A DNA stretch of 64,000 bases from an uncultured Roseburia sp. (GCA_910577925.1 CAJTOI010000003.1:124001-188000); one strand, 5' to 3'; counted from the stretch's first letter, positions 24,451 through 34,278 are shown. Notes: generated from the sequence alone by a model not told the origin. Made by a program: numbers and translations.

Positions 24451-27174
24451 ATGAGGGAAAAGATGAGGGAAAAGCTGGTATTGATTGACGGACACAGCAT
24501 TTTAAACAGGGCGTTTTTCGGAATACCGGATTTGACGAATTCCGAGGGACTGCACACGAATGCGGTATACGGATTCTTAAATATTATGTTTAAGATTTTA
24601 GAGGAGGAACGGCCGGAGTATCTGACGGTCGCGTTTGACGTCTCGGAGCCGACGTTCCGCCATAAGATGTACGATGCCTATAAGGGAACGAGAAAGCCGA
24701 TGGCGGACGAGCTTCGCGAGCAGGTGCCCGTGATGAAGGAAATGCTGCATGCGATGGGGATTACCGTCATTGAGAAGGGCGGGTATGAGGCCGATGATCT
24801 GCTGGGTACCATCGCAAAGAGGAGTGAGACGGCGGGGCTTACGGTGTCCGTCGTGTCCGGCGACCGCGATCTGCTGCAGCTTGCGAGTGACAGCATCAAA
24901 ATCCGGATTCCGAAGACGAAGCGCACGGGGACCGAGATCGAGGATTACAATGCCAAAGAAGTATTGGAAAAATATCAGGTGACACCGACGCAGTTTATAG
25001 ATGTAAAGGCGCTGATGGGAGATACCTCGGACAATATTCCGGGCGTGCCGGGAATCGGGGAGAAGACGGCGACGGCGATTATCGCGGCGTACGGCAGTAT
25101 CGAGAATGCCTACGCCCATGCGGATGAGCTGAAGCCGCCGCGGGCCAGCAAAAATTTAAAAGAGCATTACGACATGGCGCAGATGAGCAAGACGCTCGCG
25201 ACGATTGAAGTCAATGCGGACATCGCCTATGACCTTGCCGATGCAAGACTGGAGCAGATTTCCGATTTGTACACGGAGGAAGCCTATCTGCTGTGCAAGA
25301 AGCTGGAATTTAAGAATCTTCTTGCCCGCTTTGAGGTGGATGCGCCGAAAAACCGGGCCGAGGAGCATTTTCGGATGATTTCGGAGGAACGAGAGGCGAA
25401 AAAAATATTTGCGGGAATGCGCGGCAAGGCCTGCGGCTTTTATCTGGTGCCCCGCGAGGAACGGGGGGAGGCCGAAGGTCAGATGAGTCTGTTCGGCGCG
25501 GCGCCTGCCCGGCCGTTTCTGGGGCTTGCGCTGTCGTTCGGGGAGGAGGATACTTACTACTTTGCGGCGAGTGAAAAGCTTGAGTGCGCCGTGATTCTTG
25601 ACCTTTTTCTCCACAGCCGGGGGACCTGCTACGCGGCGCTGGACCTAAAACCGCAGCTGGCCCTGCTCGGGATGCTTGAAAAGACCCGCATCGGCGATAT
25701 CAGTCAGGAAAATCTGTTTGACTGCGGAATCGCGTCCTATCTGCTCAACCCGATTAAAAACGAATATCCCTGCGAGGATATCGCAAAGGATACGCTTGGT
25801 CTTCTGATTCCGTCAAGGAAGGATCTGCTCGAAAAACTGACCTTAGATGCGGCGGCCGCAGAGCGGCCGGACGCGTTTCTGACCTGTGTCTGCGATATGG
25901 CTTATGTGGCGTTTGCATCGCGGGGCCAGCTGCTTGAGGAGCTTAGTGCGGCCGGTATGGAAGAACTTTTCCGCAAGATAGAGATGCCGCTTATTTTCAC
26001 GCTTGCCGATATGGAAAAGGAAGGGATTATCGCGTCAAGAGAGGCTCTTGAAGAGTACGGGAACCGTCTGGCCGTGCGCATTGCCGAGCTTGAAACGGAG
26101 ATCTGGGCGAAGGCGGGGGAGGAATTTAACATCAATTCCCCGAAGCAGCTCGGCGTTATTTTGTTTGAAAAATTAAAGCTTCCGGGCGGAAAGAAGACAA
26201 AGACCGGCTATTCGACGGCGGCGGATGTGCTCGAGCGCCTTGCGGAGGACGCCCCGATCGTGGCGGACATCCTGGAGTACCGGCAGCTCGCAAAGCTAAA
26301 ATCCACCTACGCCGACGGGCTGGCGCACTTTATCGCGGAGGACGGAAGGATTCACACCTCGTTTAACCAGACGATCACCGCGACGGGGAGGCTCAGCAGC
26401 ACGGAGCCGAATCTGCAGAATATTCCGATGCGGATTGAACTGGGGCGGCTGATCCGGAAAGCGTTTTTCCCGAAAGAAGGCTATGTGTTTGTCGATGCGG
26501 ACTATTCACAGATTGAGCTTCGGGTGCTCGCGCATCTCTCCGGAGACGAAAAGCTGATAGAGGCTTACCGCTCGGCGCAGGACATTCACCGCATCACGGC
26601 GTCGCAGGTGTTTCACATTCCGTTTGACGAGGTCACGGATCTGCAGCGGCGGAACGCGAAGGCCGTCAATTTCGGTATCGTCTACGGCATCAGCTCGTTC
26701 GGGCTGAGTCAGGATCTCGGCATCAGCAGAAAGGAAGCCGCGGATTATATCGAACAGTACTATGCGACTTACCCGAAGATCAAGGGTTACCTTGACGGGC
26801 TGGTGGCGGAGGCGAGGGAAAAGGGATATGTGACGACGATGTTCGGCAGAAGGCGCCCGATACCGGAGCTTACGAGCAGCAATTTCATGCAGCGCTCGTT
26901 CGGGGAGCGCGTCGCGATGAATTCTCCGATACAGGGGACCGCGGCGGACATTATGAAAATCGCGATGATTCGCGTGCACGACCGGATTCTGCGGGAAGAG
27001 CTGCGGTCGCGCCTCATTCTCACGGTGCACGACGAGCTTTTGGTGGAGACCGAGGCCGGCGAGGAGGAGACGGTAACGCGGATTCTGACCGAGGAAATGC
27101 AGGGGGCCGCGGACCTTGCGGTTACGCTGGAGATAGCAGCCCATACCGGACACGACTGGTATGAAGCGAAATAG
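24451..27174 (+). CDS. polA: DNA polymerase I
   Basis: 907 residues. An N-terminal 5'-3' exonuclease (LVLIDGHSILNRAFFG, YEADDLLGT, GDTSDNIPGVPGIG) is followed by a 3'-5' exonuclease-like region lacking the expected DxE motif, as in other Firmicute Pol I enzymes, so proofreading is probably absent. Polymerase motifs A (VDADYSQIELRVLAHLSGD), B (RRNAKAVNFGIVYG) and C (LTVHDELLVE) are intact. It works in repair and Okazaki-fragment processing. It is followed by coaE, with a repeated junction between them. Confidence 0.97.
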   Translation: MREKMREKLVLIDGHSILNRAFFGIPDLTNSEGLHTNAVYGFLNIMFKILEEERPEYLTVAFDVSEPTFRHKMYDAYKGTRKPMADELREQVPVMKEMLHAMGITVIEKGGYEADDLLGTIAKRSETAGLTVSVVSGDRDLLQLASDSIKIRIPKTKRTGTEIEDYNAKEVLEKYQVTPTQFIDVKALMGDTSDNIPGVPGIGEKTATAIIAAYGSIENAYAHADELKPPRASKNLKEHYDMAQMSKTLATIEVNADIAYDLADARLEQISDLYTEEAYLLCKKLEFKNLLARFEVDAPKNRAEEHFRMISEEREAKKIFAGMRGKACGFYLVPREERGEAEGQMSLFGAAPARPFLGLALSFGEEDTYYFAASEKLECAVILDLFLHSRGTCYAALDLKPQLALLGMLEKTRIGDISQENLFDCGIASYLLNPIKNEYPCEDIAKDTLGLLIPSRKDLLEKLTLDAAAAERPDAFLTCVCDMAYVAFASRGQLLEELSAAGMEELFRKIEMPLIFTLADMEKEGIIASREALEEYGNRLAVRIAELETEIWAKAGEEFNINSPKQLGVILFEKLKLPGGKKTKTGYSTAADVLERLAEDAPIVADILEYRQLAKLKSTYADGLAHFIAEDGRIHTSFNQTITATGRLSSTEPNLQNIPMRIELGRLIRKAFFPKEGYVFVDADYSQIELRVLAHLSGDEKLIEAYRSAQDIHRITASQVFHIPFDEVTDLQRRNAKAVNFGIVYGISSFGLSQDLGISRKEAADYIEQYYATYPKIKGYLDGLVAEAREKGYVTTMFGRRRPIPELTSSNFMQRSFGERVAMNSPIQGTAADIMKIAMIRVHDRILREELRSRLILTVHDELLVETEAGEEETVTRILTEEMQGAADLAVTLEIAAHTGHDWYEAK

Positions 27175-27253
27175 TAGGAACGGTATGGGCTTCATACCGG
27201 CAAAGACTGAACGTCATCCCGGCAAAGACTGGTATGACGCAAAATAGTAGGAA
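27146..27253 (+). repeat. Partial tandem duplication of the polA 3' end
   Basis: The 27 bases at 27154-27180, covering the last polA codons and stop, recur at 27227-27253 with two mismatches. An intermediate partial copy with CATACCGGCAAAGACTG lies near 27192. The spacer copies are non-coding. Confidence 0.75.
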
Positions 27254-27267
27254 AGAAGTGGAAAACT

Positions 27268-27873
27268 ATGAAATTTATCGGAATTACCGGCGGCGTGGGA
27301 GCGGGAAAGTCGAAGGTGCTGTCTTATCTGGCGGAAAAACCGGGCGTGCGGGTGCTGCTCGCGGATGAGATTGCCCATGATCTGATGAAGCCGGACACCG
27401 CGTGTTACGAAATGATACGGGAAGCTTTTGCGGATGAAGATATTTTTCTGCCCGAGGGAGGACTTCGCCGGGAGGCGCTCGCGCAGGTGATTTTTGCGGA
27501 CAAAGAAAAGCGGCAGAGGATGAATGCGATCGTGCATCCGGCAGTCAGGGATTTTGTGTGCGGACTGGCGGAGGCCGAACGCGCGCGCGGGGAGCTTTGG
27601 CTGCTGGTTTTGGAGGCGGCGCTTTTAATCGAAGAACATTATGATGAAATTTGCGACGAACTCTGGTATATTTATACGAGAGAGGACATCAGGCGGGAAC
27701 GCCTGACGGAAAGCAGAGGCTATACGCCGCAGAAGACGGACCGGATTTTTGCCAGCCAGTTAGACGAGGCGGCGTTCCGCAGACACTGTGTGCGCGTCAT
27801 TGACAATAACGGCACAGAGGAGGAGACAAGGCGGCAGCTTGACGGGATATTAGAGATTATAGCAGAAAAGTAG
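27268..27873 (+). CDS. coaE: Dephospho-CoA kinase
   Basis: 201 residues. The P-loop is GITGGVGAGKSK (5-16). ADEIAHDL and LLLEAAL-like segments (VLEAALLIEEHYDEICDELW) match the family. It catalyses the last step of CoA synthesis. It sits between polA and the FtsA-like gene, with 12 bp to the latter. Confidence 0.93.
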   Translation: MKFIGITGGVGAGKSKVLSYLAEKPGVRVLLADEIAHDLMKPDTACYEMIREAFADEDIFLPEGGLRREALAQVIFADKEKRQRMNAIVHPAVRDFVCGLAEAERARGELWLLVLEAALLIEEHYDEICDELWYIYTREDIRRERLTESRGYTPQKTDRIFASQLDEAAFRRHCVRVIDNNGTEEETRRQLDGILEIIAEK

Positions 27874-27885
27874 GAGAGACGGCAG

Positions 27886-30129
27886 ATGAGTGATGCGAGC
27901 TTATTCGAAGAGCCATTAGTGTTTGGGCTTGACATCGGTACCCGCAATGTGGTGGGGACCGTTGGGTATCGAACGGAAGATGAATTTATCGTTGTGGCGC
28001 AGTACATAAAGGAGCACGAGACAAGGGCGATGCTGGACGGACAGATTCATGATATCGGCCGTGTCGGAAGAACCATTGCAAAGGTGAAGGCGGAGCTTGA
28101 GGATCAGATCGGAATGCCGCTCACCGAAGTGTGTATCGCGGCGGCAGGCCGTGTGCTCAAGACGGTCACGACCACGATCACGTATGATTTCCCGGAAGAG
28201 TCCGTGGTGACGGGGGAAGATATTCACACCCTGGATCTGCTCGGCATTGAGAAGGCGCAGGATATTCTGCGGGAACTGAACGACACGAAGTACAAATTTT
28301 ACTGTGTCGGCTATTCCGTCGTGAAATATTTCCTGAATGACGAGCCGTTTTCCAATCTGGAATCCCACAAGGCGGATCGCATCGGGGAGGACGTGATTGT
28401 CACCTTCCTGCCGGAAGACGTTGTGGACGGACTCTATGCGGCGGTCGGTCTGGCGGGACTTTCCGTGGCGAATATGACCCTCGAGCCTATCGCGGCGATT
28501 AATGTCGCAATTCCGGAAAATTTCCGGCTGCTGAATATCGCGCTCGTGGACATCGGAGCGGGGACTTCCGATATCTCGGTGACAAGGGACGGCAGCATTA
28601 TTGCGTACGGCATGATTCCGCTGGCCGGGGATGAGGTCACGGAGCTGATCGTACAGAATTATCTGGTGGATTTTAAGACCGCGGAATATATCAAGCTTGC
28701 GAGCGGCGTCGATCAGGAGATTGTCTACCGCGATATCATGCTGATTGAGCACCGGATCAAGGCGGAGGAGATCTGGGAGCTCACGCAGCCGGTGGTGGAC
28801 AGAATGACGACCGAGGTCGCGGCAAAGATTATGGAGTTAAACGGGGATAAGACCGTGAGCGCGACCTTTGTGGTCGGCGGCGGCGGAAAAATCCACGGAT
28901 ATACGGAAATGCTTGCGGAGAAGCTCGGACTGCCGCAGGAGCGCGTGGCGCTGCGCGGCGAGGAGGTCCTGCAGGAGGTGACATTCCTGCAGCAGGAGAT
29001 CAAAAAGGACCCGCTGCTTGTGACGCCGATCGGAATCTGCCTGAGTTATTACGACCAGCGCAACAGCTTCATCATGGTGCGGTTTAACGGGGAGCGTATC
29101 AAGCTGTATGACAATAACCGGCTGACAATTGTGGACGCGGCGCTGCAGGCGGGCTTCCCGAACGATGAATTATTCCCGAAACGCGGCAAGGAGCTGCAGT
29201 TTACCGTGAACGGCGTGACGCGCATTGTGCGCGGGGAAGCGGGAGAGTCGGCGCAGGTCTATATGAATGACAGATTGGTAAATATTAATACGGAGCTTGA
29301 GCCGAACTGCGATATCATCATCGAATCGTCGACGCAGGGCGCGCCGGCGTCCTGTACGCTTGAGCAGCTGGACGAGTATACTTCGGCCGATGTGACCTTC
29401 GCGGTAAACGGCCGGATTGTGCGCTGCCCGAAATTCCTTGAGGTAAACGGAAGTCTTGAGCTGCCGTCCTATCAGATACAGGAAGGGGACCAGATTGAGA
29501 CGAGAAGCTTTTACACGGTGGGACAGCTGGCGGAATTTATGGATGTGGAAGTGGATATGGAACACGAGATTCTCGTGAACAACCGCGCGGCGGGCATGGA
29601 TACGCTGCTCTACGAAAATTTTTCGCTGGACTGGACGACACTCTCCTACGGTGCGGCGGCACAGGAGCCGCGGCAGCTTCCGGTCTCTTCTGCGGCCGCA
29701 GCAGACAGACCGGAAGACACACGGGCAAAGGATGCGGGGCTGTCCCTGGGAGAAGCTCTTTTGGAGGAAGGGATGCCGGAGAGCGGCCAAAGCCGGTCAC
29801 TGCCGGGCGTCTCTGCGAATGAACCGCAGGGGGGCGCAAACACGGATGCGGCGGCGAGGGAAGCGCCGTATGCAGCCGGCGGACTGGGAGAGAAAAAGGC
29901 TCCGGCAAGAGAGCCCGGGATTTCGATTCTGGTGTATGTCAATCAGGAGCCGGTGCGCCTGACCGGAAAAATGAGCTATATTTTTGTGGATGTGTTTGAT
30001 TTTTATGCGTTTGACCTGAAAGCCGCGAACGGCAGGGCGGTTGTCACGCTGCTGAACGGAAGGCAGGCGCAGTTTTCGGAAACCCTGCAGACGGGAGACC
30101 AGATTGAGCTGGGATGGCGGGAACTGTGA
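27886..30129 (+). CDS. Large FtsA-like actin-family protein
   Basis: 747 residues. The N-terminal 400 form an FtsA/actin-type ATPase: phosphate-1 loop FGLDIGTRNVVGTVGY, an SHS2-like insertion (CIAAAGRVLKTVTTTITY to the PEDVVDGLYAAV segment), phosphate-2 loop ALVDIGAGTSDISVTRDG, and adenosine motif FVVGGGGKIHGY. The C-terminal half is not in classical FtsA. It shows repeated beta-grasp-like segments around LQFTVNGVTRIV, VTFAVNGRIVRC, ILVYVNQEPVRL, with a low-complexity linker (about 620-680). The classical membrane-anchoring amphipathic tail is not obvious. Inference: a cytoskeletal or divisome-linked ATPase. ftsZ is not in this window. Confidence 0.8.
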   Translation: MSDASLFEEPLVFGLDIGTRNVVGTVGYRTEDEFIVVAQYIKEHETRAMLDGQIHDIGRVGRTIAKVKAELEDQIGMPLTEVCIAAAGRVLKTVTTTITYDFPEESVVTGEDIHTLDLLGIEKAQDILRELNDTKYKFYCVGYSVVKYFLNDEPFSNLESHKADRIGEDVIVTFLPEDVVDGLYAAVGLAGLSVANMTLEPIAAINVAIPENFRLLNIALVDIGAGTSDISVTRDGSIIAYGMIPLAGDEVTELIVQNYLVDFKTAEYIKLASGVDQEIVYRDIMLIEHRIKAEEIWELTQPVVDRMTTEVAAKIMELNGDKTVSATFVVGGGGKIHGYTEMLAEKLGLPQERVALRGEEVLQEVTFLQQEIKKDPLLVTPIGICLSYYDQRNSFIMVRFNGERIKLYDNNRLTIVDAALQAGFPNDELFPKRGKELQFTVNGVTRIVRGEAGESAQVYMNDRLVNINTELEPNCDIIIESSTQGAPASCTLEQLDEYTSADVTFAVNGRIVRCPKFLEVNGSLELPSYQIQEGDQIETRSFYTVGQLAEFMDVEVDMEHEILVNNRAAGMDTLLYENFSLDWTTLSYGAAAQEPRQLPVSSAAAADRPEDTRAKDAGLSLGEALLEEGMPESGQSRSLPGVSANEPQGGANTDAAAREAPYAAGGLGEKKAPAREPGISILVYVNQEPVRLTGKMSYIFVDVFDFYAFDLKAANGRAVVTLLNGRQAQFSETLQTGDQIELGWREL

Positions 30130-30183
30130 GACGGCAGCCTTCGGGCGCCATAAAGAAATATAAGGATAGAGAGAAAAGATAAG

Positions 30184-30981
30184 ATGGAATTGTGCAGTAT
30201 TGCAAGCGGGAGCAGCGGAAATTGTATCTGTGTGGGGTCGGACGACAGCCATCTGCTGATTGATGCGGGAATCAGCGGCAGACGGATCGAAGAAGGGCTT
30301 CATCAGCTGGATTTAAAGTGTGAGGAATTAAAGGGAGTTTTGGTCACCCATGAGCATATCGACCACATTGCGGGGCTCGGCGTGCTGGCACGGCGGTACG
30401 GACTGCCGATTTACGCGACGGCGGGCACGAAAGAGGCCATTTTGCGCGTAAAGTCGCTGGGAAAAGTGGATGAGTCGCTTTTTCGCGAGGTGGAGCCGGA
30501 GGTCGATTTTGTCATAGGGGATCTGACGGTGGAGCCGATTGCGATCTCCCATGACGCGGCGGAGCCGGTGGCCTACCGGATTCGGCACGGGGAGAAATCG
30601 GCGGCTGTGATCACGGATCTGGGTACCTATGACGACGAACTTGTCGCAAAGCTGCAGGATCTGGACGTGCTGCTTTTGGAGGCGAACCACGATGTAAACA
30701 TGCTGCAGGTGGGGCCGTATCCTTATCCGCTCAAGCAGAGGATTCTCGGAGACAGAGGCCATCTGTCAAACGAGCGCTCCGGTCATCTGCTCGGGCAGCT
30801 GCTTCACGACGGTTTTAAGGCGGCCGTTCTGGGACATCTGAGCAAGGAAAACAATTATGCAAAACTGGCCTACGAGACGGTCAGGCTTGAGATTTTAAAC
30901 GGGGATAATCCGTATCGTGGGGATGATTTTCCGGTTTACGTGGCAAAACGGGATACGCTCTCGGAGCGGATCTGTTTTTAG
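30184..30981 (+). CDS. WalJ/YycJ-type metallo-beta-lactamase fold hydrolase
   Basis: 265 residues. It opens ELCSIASGSSGNCICV, the family start, with metal-binding THEHIDH (55-61), later LLLEANHD and GHLSNE. YycJ/WalJ proteins are suggested to act on DNA (a 5' exonuclease role in mismatch repair has been reported for some). The walRK genes usually beside it are absent here. Confidence 0.87.
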   Translation: MELCSIASGSSGNCICVGSDDSHLLIDAGISGRRIEEGLHQLDLKCEELKGVLVTHEHIDHIAGLGVLARRYGLPIYATAGTKEAILRVKSLGKVDESLFREVEPEVDFVIGDLTVEPIAISHDAAEPVAYRIRHGEKSAAVITDLGTYDDELVAKLQDLDVLLLEANHDVNMLQVGPYPYPLKQRILGDRGHLSNERSGHLLGQLLHDGFKAAVLGHLSKENNYAKLAYETVRLEILNGDNPYRGDDFPVYVAKRDTLSERICF

Positions 30982-31015
30982 AGAAGAATTTATAGTGGCA
31001 TTTCAAAAAAGGTTG

Positions 31016-31024
31016 TGCTATGAT
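31016..31024 (+). promoter_or_regulatory. Extended -10 promoter for the ACT-DUF711 pair
   Basis: TG-C-TATGAT (31016-31024), about 110 bp before the ACT-domain start. Confidence 0.4.
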
Positions 31025-31132
31025 TACCCTCGGTAGACAAGAGGCATGTGTTTTTGTGCCCGCTTGGGGTACGCAAAAAATAAAATTCTGCCGTACCGGA
31101 AGAGAGCGGACAGAATGTGGTGGAGGAGTCAG

Positions 31133-31417
31133 ATGGACAGAGCGTCAGATAAGGTGATTATTACGGTAGTTGGCAAAGATACGGTGGGAATCATTGCAAG
31201 GGTATGCGGTTATCTTTCGGAGCATACGGTGAATATTCTCGATATTTCTCAGACGATCGTGTCAGGGTTTTTTAACATGATGATGATCGTGGATATGAAG
31301 GAAGCGGACAGGGCATTTCACGAGTGCCAGAAAGATTTGGAGGCGCTTGGAGAGGAGATCGGTGTCTCAATCAAGTGTCAGCGCGAGGAAATTTTCGAGA
31401 AGATGCACCGGATATAG
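31133..31417 (+). CDS. ACT domain protein (UPF0237)
   Basis: 94 residues from the ATG preceded by GGAGGAGTCAG. An ACT fold covers the whole protein: KVIITVVGKDTVGIIARVCG, VNILDISQTIVSG, FNMMMIVDM. Such stand-alone ACT proteins bind amino acids. It is followed after 21 bp by the DUF711 gene, a conserved pairing in Firmicutes and archaea. Confidence 0.92.
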   Translation: MDRASDKVIITVVGKDTVGIIARVCGYLSEHTVNILDISQTIVSGFFNMMMIVDMKEADRAFHECQKDLEALGEEIGVSIKCQREEIFEKMHRI

Positions 31418-31438
31418 CAGAAAGGAAACGGAAGTACC

Positions 31439-32803
31439 ATGATAAATATAGGAGAAGTAACCGAGACCAATAAGATGGTGGAACAGGAGAATCTCGATGT
31501 GCGCACCATCACAATCGGAATCAGTCTGCTGGAGTGTATTGATTCCGATCTGCAGCGGTTAAATGACAACATATACAGGCGCATCACGACCGTCGCGAAG
31601 GATCTGGCCGAGACGGGGAAGAAGATCGAAAGCGAGTACGGGATTCCGATTGTCAATAAGCGGATTTCGGTCACGCCGATTGCGCTTGTGGGCGGCGCGG
31701 CGTGTAAGAGCCCGGAGGATTTCGCGACGATTGCGGACACGCTGGACGCGGCGGCCGAGGCGGTGGGCGCCGATTTGATCGGCGGGTATTCCGCGCTTGT
31801 TTGCAAGGGTATGACAAAGGCGGACGAGATGCTGCTGCGCTCGATCCCTGCGGCGCTCTGCCGGACAAAGCGGGTCTGCAGCTCCGCGAATCTTGCGTCC
31901 ACCAAGACCGGCATCAATATGGACGCGGTCAGGCTGATGGGCGAGATTTTGCTCGAGGTGGCGGAACGGTCAAAAGACCGGGATTCCGTGGACTGCATGA
32001 AGCTGGTCGTATTCTGCAACGCGCCGGATGACAACCCGTTTATGGCGGGGGCGTTTCACGGTGTGACGGAGGCGGATGCCGTCGTCAATGTGGGAGTCAG
32101 CGGCCCCGGGGTGGTGAAGACGGCGCTTGAGGCAGTGCGCGGAGAAAATTTTGAGGTGCTCTGCGAGACGATTAAGAGGACCGCATTTAAAGTGACGCGC
32201 GTCGGACAGCTTGTGGCGCAGGAGGCGTCCCGTCTGCTCGGCATTCCGTTCGGCATTGTGGATCTGTCGCTGGCTCCGACGCCTGCGGTGGGGGATTCCG
32301 TGGCGGATATCCTCTGCGAGATAGGTCTGGAGTATGCCGGTGCGCCCGGGACGACGGCGGCGCTCGCGATGCTGAACGACCAGGTGAAAAAGGGCGGCGT
32401 TATGGCGTCCTCCTATGTGGGGGGCTTAAGCGGAGCGTTTATTCCGGTCAGCGAAGACCAGGGCATGATCGATGCGGTGCAGGCGGGGGCCATCACTCTG
32501 GAGAAGTTAGAGGCGATGACCTGTGTGTGTTCGGTGGGACTGGACATGATTGCGATTCCGGGAGACACGAAAGCGTCCACGATTTCCGGTATGATTGCGG
32601 ACGAGATGGCGCTTGGAATGGTAAATCAGAAAACGACGGCATGCCGCCTGATCCCGGTGATCGGAAAAGGTGTGGGCGATACGGTGGAGTTCGGCGGGCT
32701 GTTCGGGTATGCGCCGATTATGCCGGTCAACCGGTTTTCGTGCGAGGAGTTTATCCGTCGGCAGGGAAGGATTCCGGCGCCGATTCACAGTTTCAAAAAT
32801 TAA
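31439..32803 (+). CDS. DUF711 / UPF0210 family protein
   Basis: 454 residues matching the family along its length: VRTITIGISLLECID, NKRISVTPIALVGGA, CSSANLASTKTGINMDAV, VVNVGVSGPGVV and the C-terminal ICEIG/VCSVGLDMIAIPGD region. The family has a fold like pyruvate-formate lyase, but no glycyl-radical motif is present. Biochemical role unknown. The ACT-domain neighbour is a probable partner or sensor. Confidence 0.9.
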   Translation: MINIGEVTETNKMVEQENLDVRTITIGISLLECIDSDLQRLNDNIYRRITTVAKDLAETGKKIESEYGIPIVNKRISVTPIALVGGAACKSPEDFATIADTLDAAAEAVGADLIGGYSALVCKGMTKADEMLLRSIPAALCRTKRVCSSANLASTKTGINMDAVRLMGEILLEVAERSKDRDSVDCMKLVVFCNAPDDNPFMAGAFHGVTEADAVVNVGVSGPGVVKTALEAVRGENFEVLCETIKRTAFKVTRVGQLVAQEASRLLGIPFGIVDLSLAPTPAVGDSVADILCEIGLEYAGAPGTTAALAMLNDQVKKGGVMASSYVGGLSGAFIPVSEDQGMIDAVQAGAITLEKLEAMTCVCSVGLDMIAIPGDTKASTISGMIADEMALGMVNQKTTACRLIPVIGKGVGDTVEFGGLFGYAPIMPVNRFSCEEFIRRQGRIPAPIHSFKN

Positions 32804-32818
32804 GAATGGCAGGTGCAG

Positions 32819-32856
32819 GCCGCCGTCGGGAGCGAGGGTTCCCTGCGGCGGCTTTT
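32819..32856 (+). terminator. Terminator after DUF711
   Basis: Stem GCCGCC (32819-32824) and GGCGGC (32847-32852) with an inner GGG/CCC pairing, followed by four T. Confidence 0.55.
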
Positions 32857-32918
32857 CGCACTTTGCGGGACATCGGCGCTGCAGGGGATGCCTGAACGCT
32901 GCGGGATGCGGGGAGGAT

Positions 32919-34169
32919 ATGGGAATGCGGAAGGCGATTTTGATAAAAAATGCGGTGGAGACGCTGGGGATTTTTTCGGTGCAGATGGCGGAGCGTTTCG
33001 GCGAACTGGGCTTGGAAACTTATTTTGTGGATTACGACAGACTTGCCGAGACCGCGGACGGAATCCGCCGGTTTGCGGAGCCGGGGCAAACGGTTCTGGT
33101 GACGTTTAACTTTATCGGACTGAGCGGGGAGGAAATCTTTTCGGATGATGCGGGCCGCAGTCTGTGGGACGTGTGCGGGGTGCGGGTGTTTAACATTCTC
33201 GTGGATCACCCGATGTATTTTCATTCAAAACTTGTCAGAGCGCATGGGGACATGCGGCTTTTTTGCGTGGACAGGGGACATGCGGCCTATCTGCGGCGCT
33301 TTTATCCGGAGTATGCGGCGGAATTTCTGCCGCTCGCGGGAAATCGGGCCGCCGTACGGTCGAGCGGCGCGGCGGGGATGGGTGCAGGCCGCACCGCTCA
33401 TACGGAAGCGAATGTTCCGCCGGAAAGCGCATACGCAATGCGGCCGTATGAGGTGGTATTTACCGCAAATTATGTGCCGCTTACGGTTTTTTCGGAGCGC
33501 ATCCGGGCGCAGGGAGCCGAGTATGAAGTGTTTTACCGGGGGATTCTGGATGATCTGCTGGAACAACCGGATCAGTCGATGGATGCGGTGTTCGAGCGCC
33601 ATATCACGGAGGAGCTCGGGAGCCTGACAGAAGAGGAACTGCGCGGGGCGATGGCGGGCTGTGCGTTTCTCGATATGTACGCGCGCTCGTTTCTGCGCGG
33701 AGAGCTGGTGCGCGGGCTGGTGGAAGCCGGAATAAAAATTCATGTGTTTGGCGCGGACTGGGATAAGCTTCCGCTCGGTAAGCGTTCGGCCGCAAAGCGG
33801 GAAAATCTTATCTGGAACGGGAGAATGATAACCTCCTATGAATGCGCCGAGGCGGCTGCGCGCGCGCAGATTGCGTTAAACGTGCTGCCGTGGTTTCGGG
33901 ACGGAGCCCATGACCGTATTTTTACCGCAATGCTGCAGAAAACGGCGGTGCTGACGGATGCAAGCAGTTTTCTGGAGGAGGAATTTGAGGACGGCGCGGA
34001 GCTCGCATTTTACGCTCCGGGCGATACGGCTGCGGCGGCGGAGCAGATCCGCGGGCTGCTGGGAAATCCGAAAAAGACCGCACAGATGGCGGAGTTTGGC
34101 AGGAAAAAGGCCGCGGAGCGCCACACCTGGGGAAACCGGGCGCAGGTGCTCGTTTCCCGGATGGATTAG
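32919..34169 (+). CDS. Glycosyltransferase-like protein (CgeB/Glyco_trans_1_2 type)
   Basis: 416 residues from the ATG after GGGGAGGAT; a longer reading frame upstream runs through the DUF711 terminator and is not used. The N-terminal half has a Rossmann-like pattern (KAILIKNAVETLGIFSVQMA, VLVTFNFIGLSG). The C-terminal part, with ALNVLPWFRDGAHDRIFTAM, LTDASSFLEEEF and GDTAAAAEQIRGLL, resembles GT-B enzymes of the CgeB group, including the acidic binding patch near the end. Donor and acceptor are unknown. It stands alone. Confidence 0.7.
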   Translation: MGMRKAILIKNAVETLGIFSVQMAERFGELGLETYFVDYDRLAETADGIRRFAEPGQTVLVTFNFIGLSGEEIFSDDAGRSLWDVCGVRVFNILVDHPMYFHSKLVRAHGDMRLFCVDRGHAAYLRRFYPEYAAEFLPLAGNRAAVRSSGAAGMGAGRTAHTEANVPPESAYAMRPYEVVFTANYVPLTVFSERIRAQGAEYEVFYRGILDDLLEQPDQSMDAVFERHITEELGSLTEEELRGAMAGCAFLDMYARSFLRGELVRGLVEAGIKIHVFGADWDKLPLGKRSAAKRENLIWNGRMITSYECAEAAARAQIALNVLPWFRDGAHDRIFTAMLQKTAVLTDASSFLEEEFEDGAELAFYAPGDTAAAAEQIRGLLGNPKKTAQMAEFGRKKAAERHTWGNRAQVLVSRMD

Positions 34170-34249
34170 GGTGGCGTTTTTTGTCGATATATTAGATTAA
34201 CTAATATAATTAAGTAAATAAATTCATGATACTAATAACAGTGCCTTTG

Positions 34250-34278
34250 TTGTAAAATAAAATGCCGCATGGTATAGT
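34250..34278 (+). promoter_or_regulatory. Promoter for purO and purH-like genes
   Basis: TTGTAA (34250-34255), 17 bp, TATAGT (34273-34278) with a TGG extension, about 50 bp before the start. The 160-bp gap is clearly AT-rich. No purine riboswitch is seen. Confidence 0.6.
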
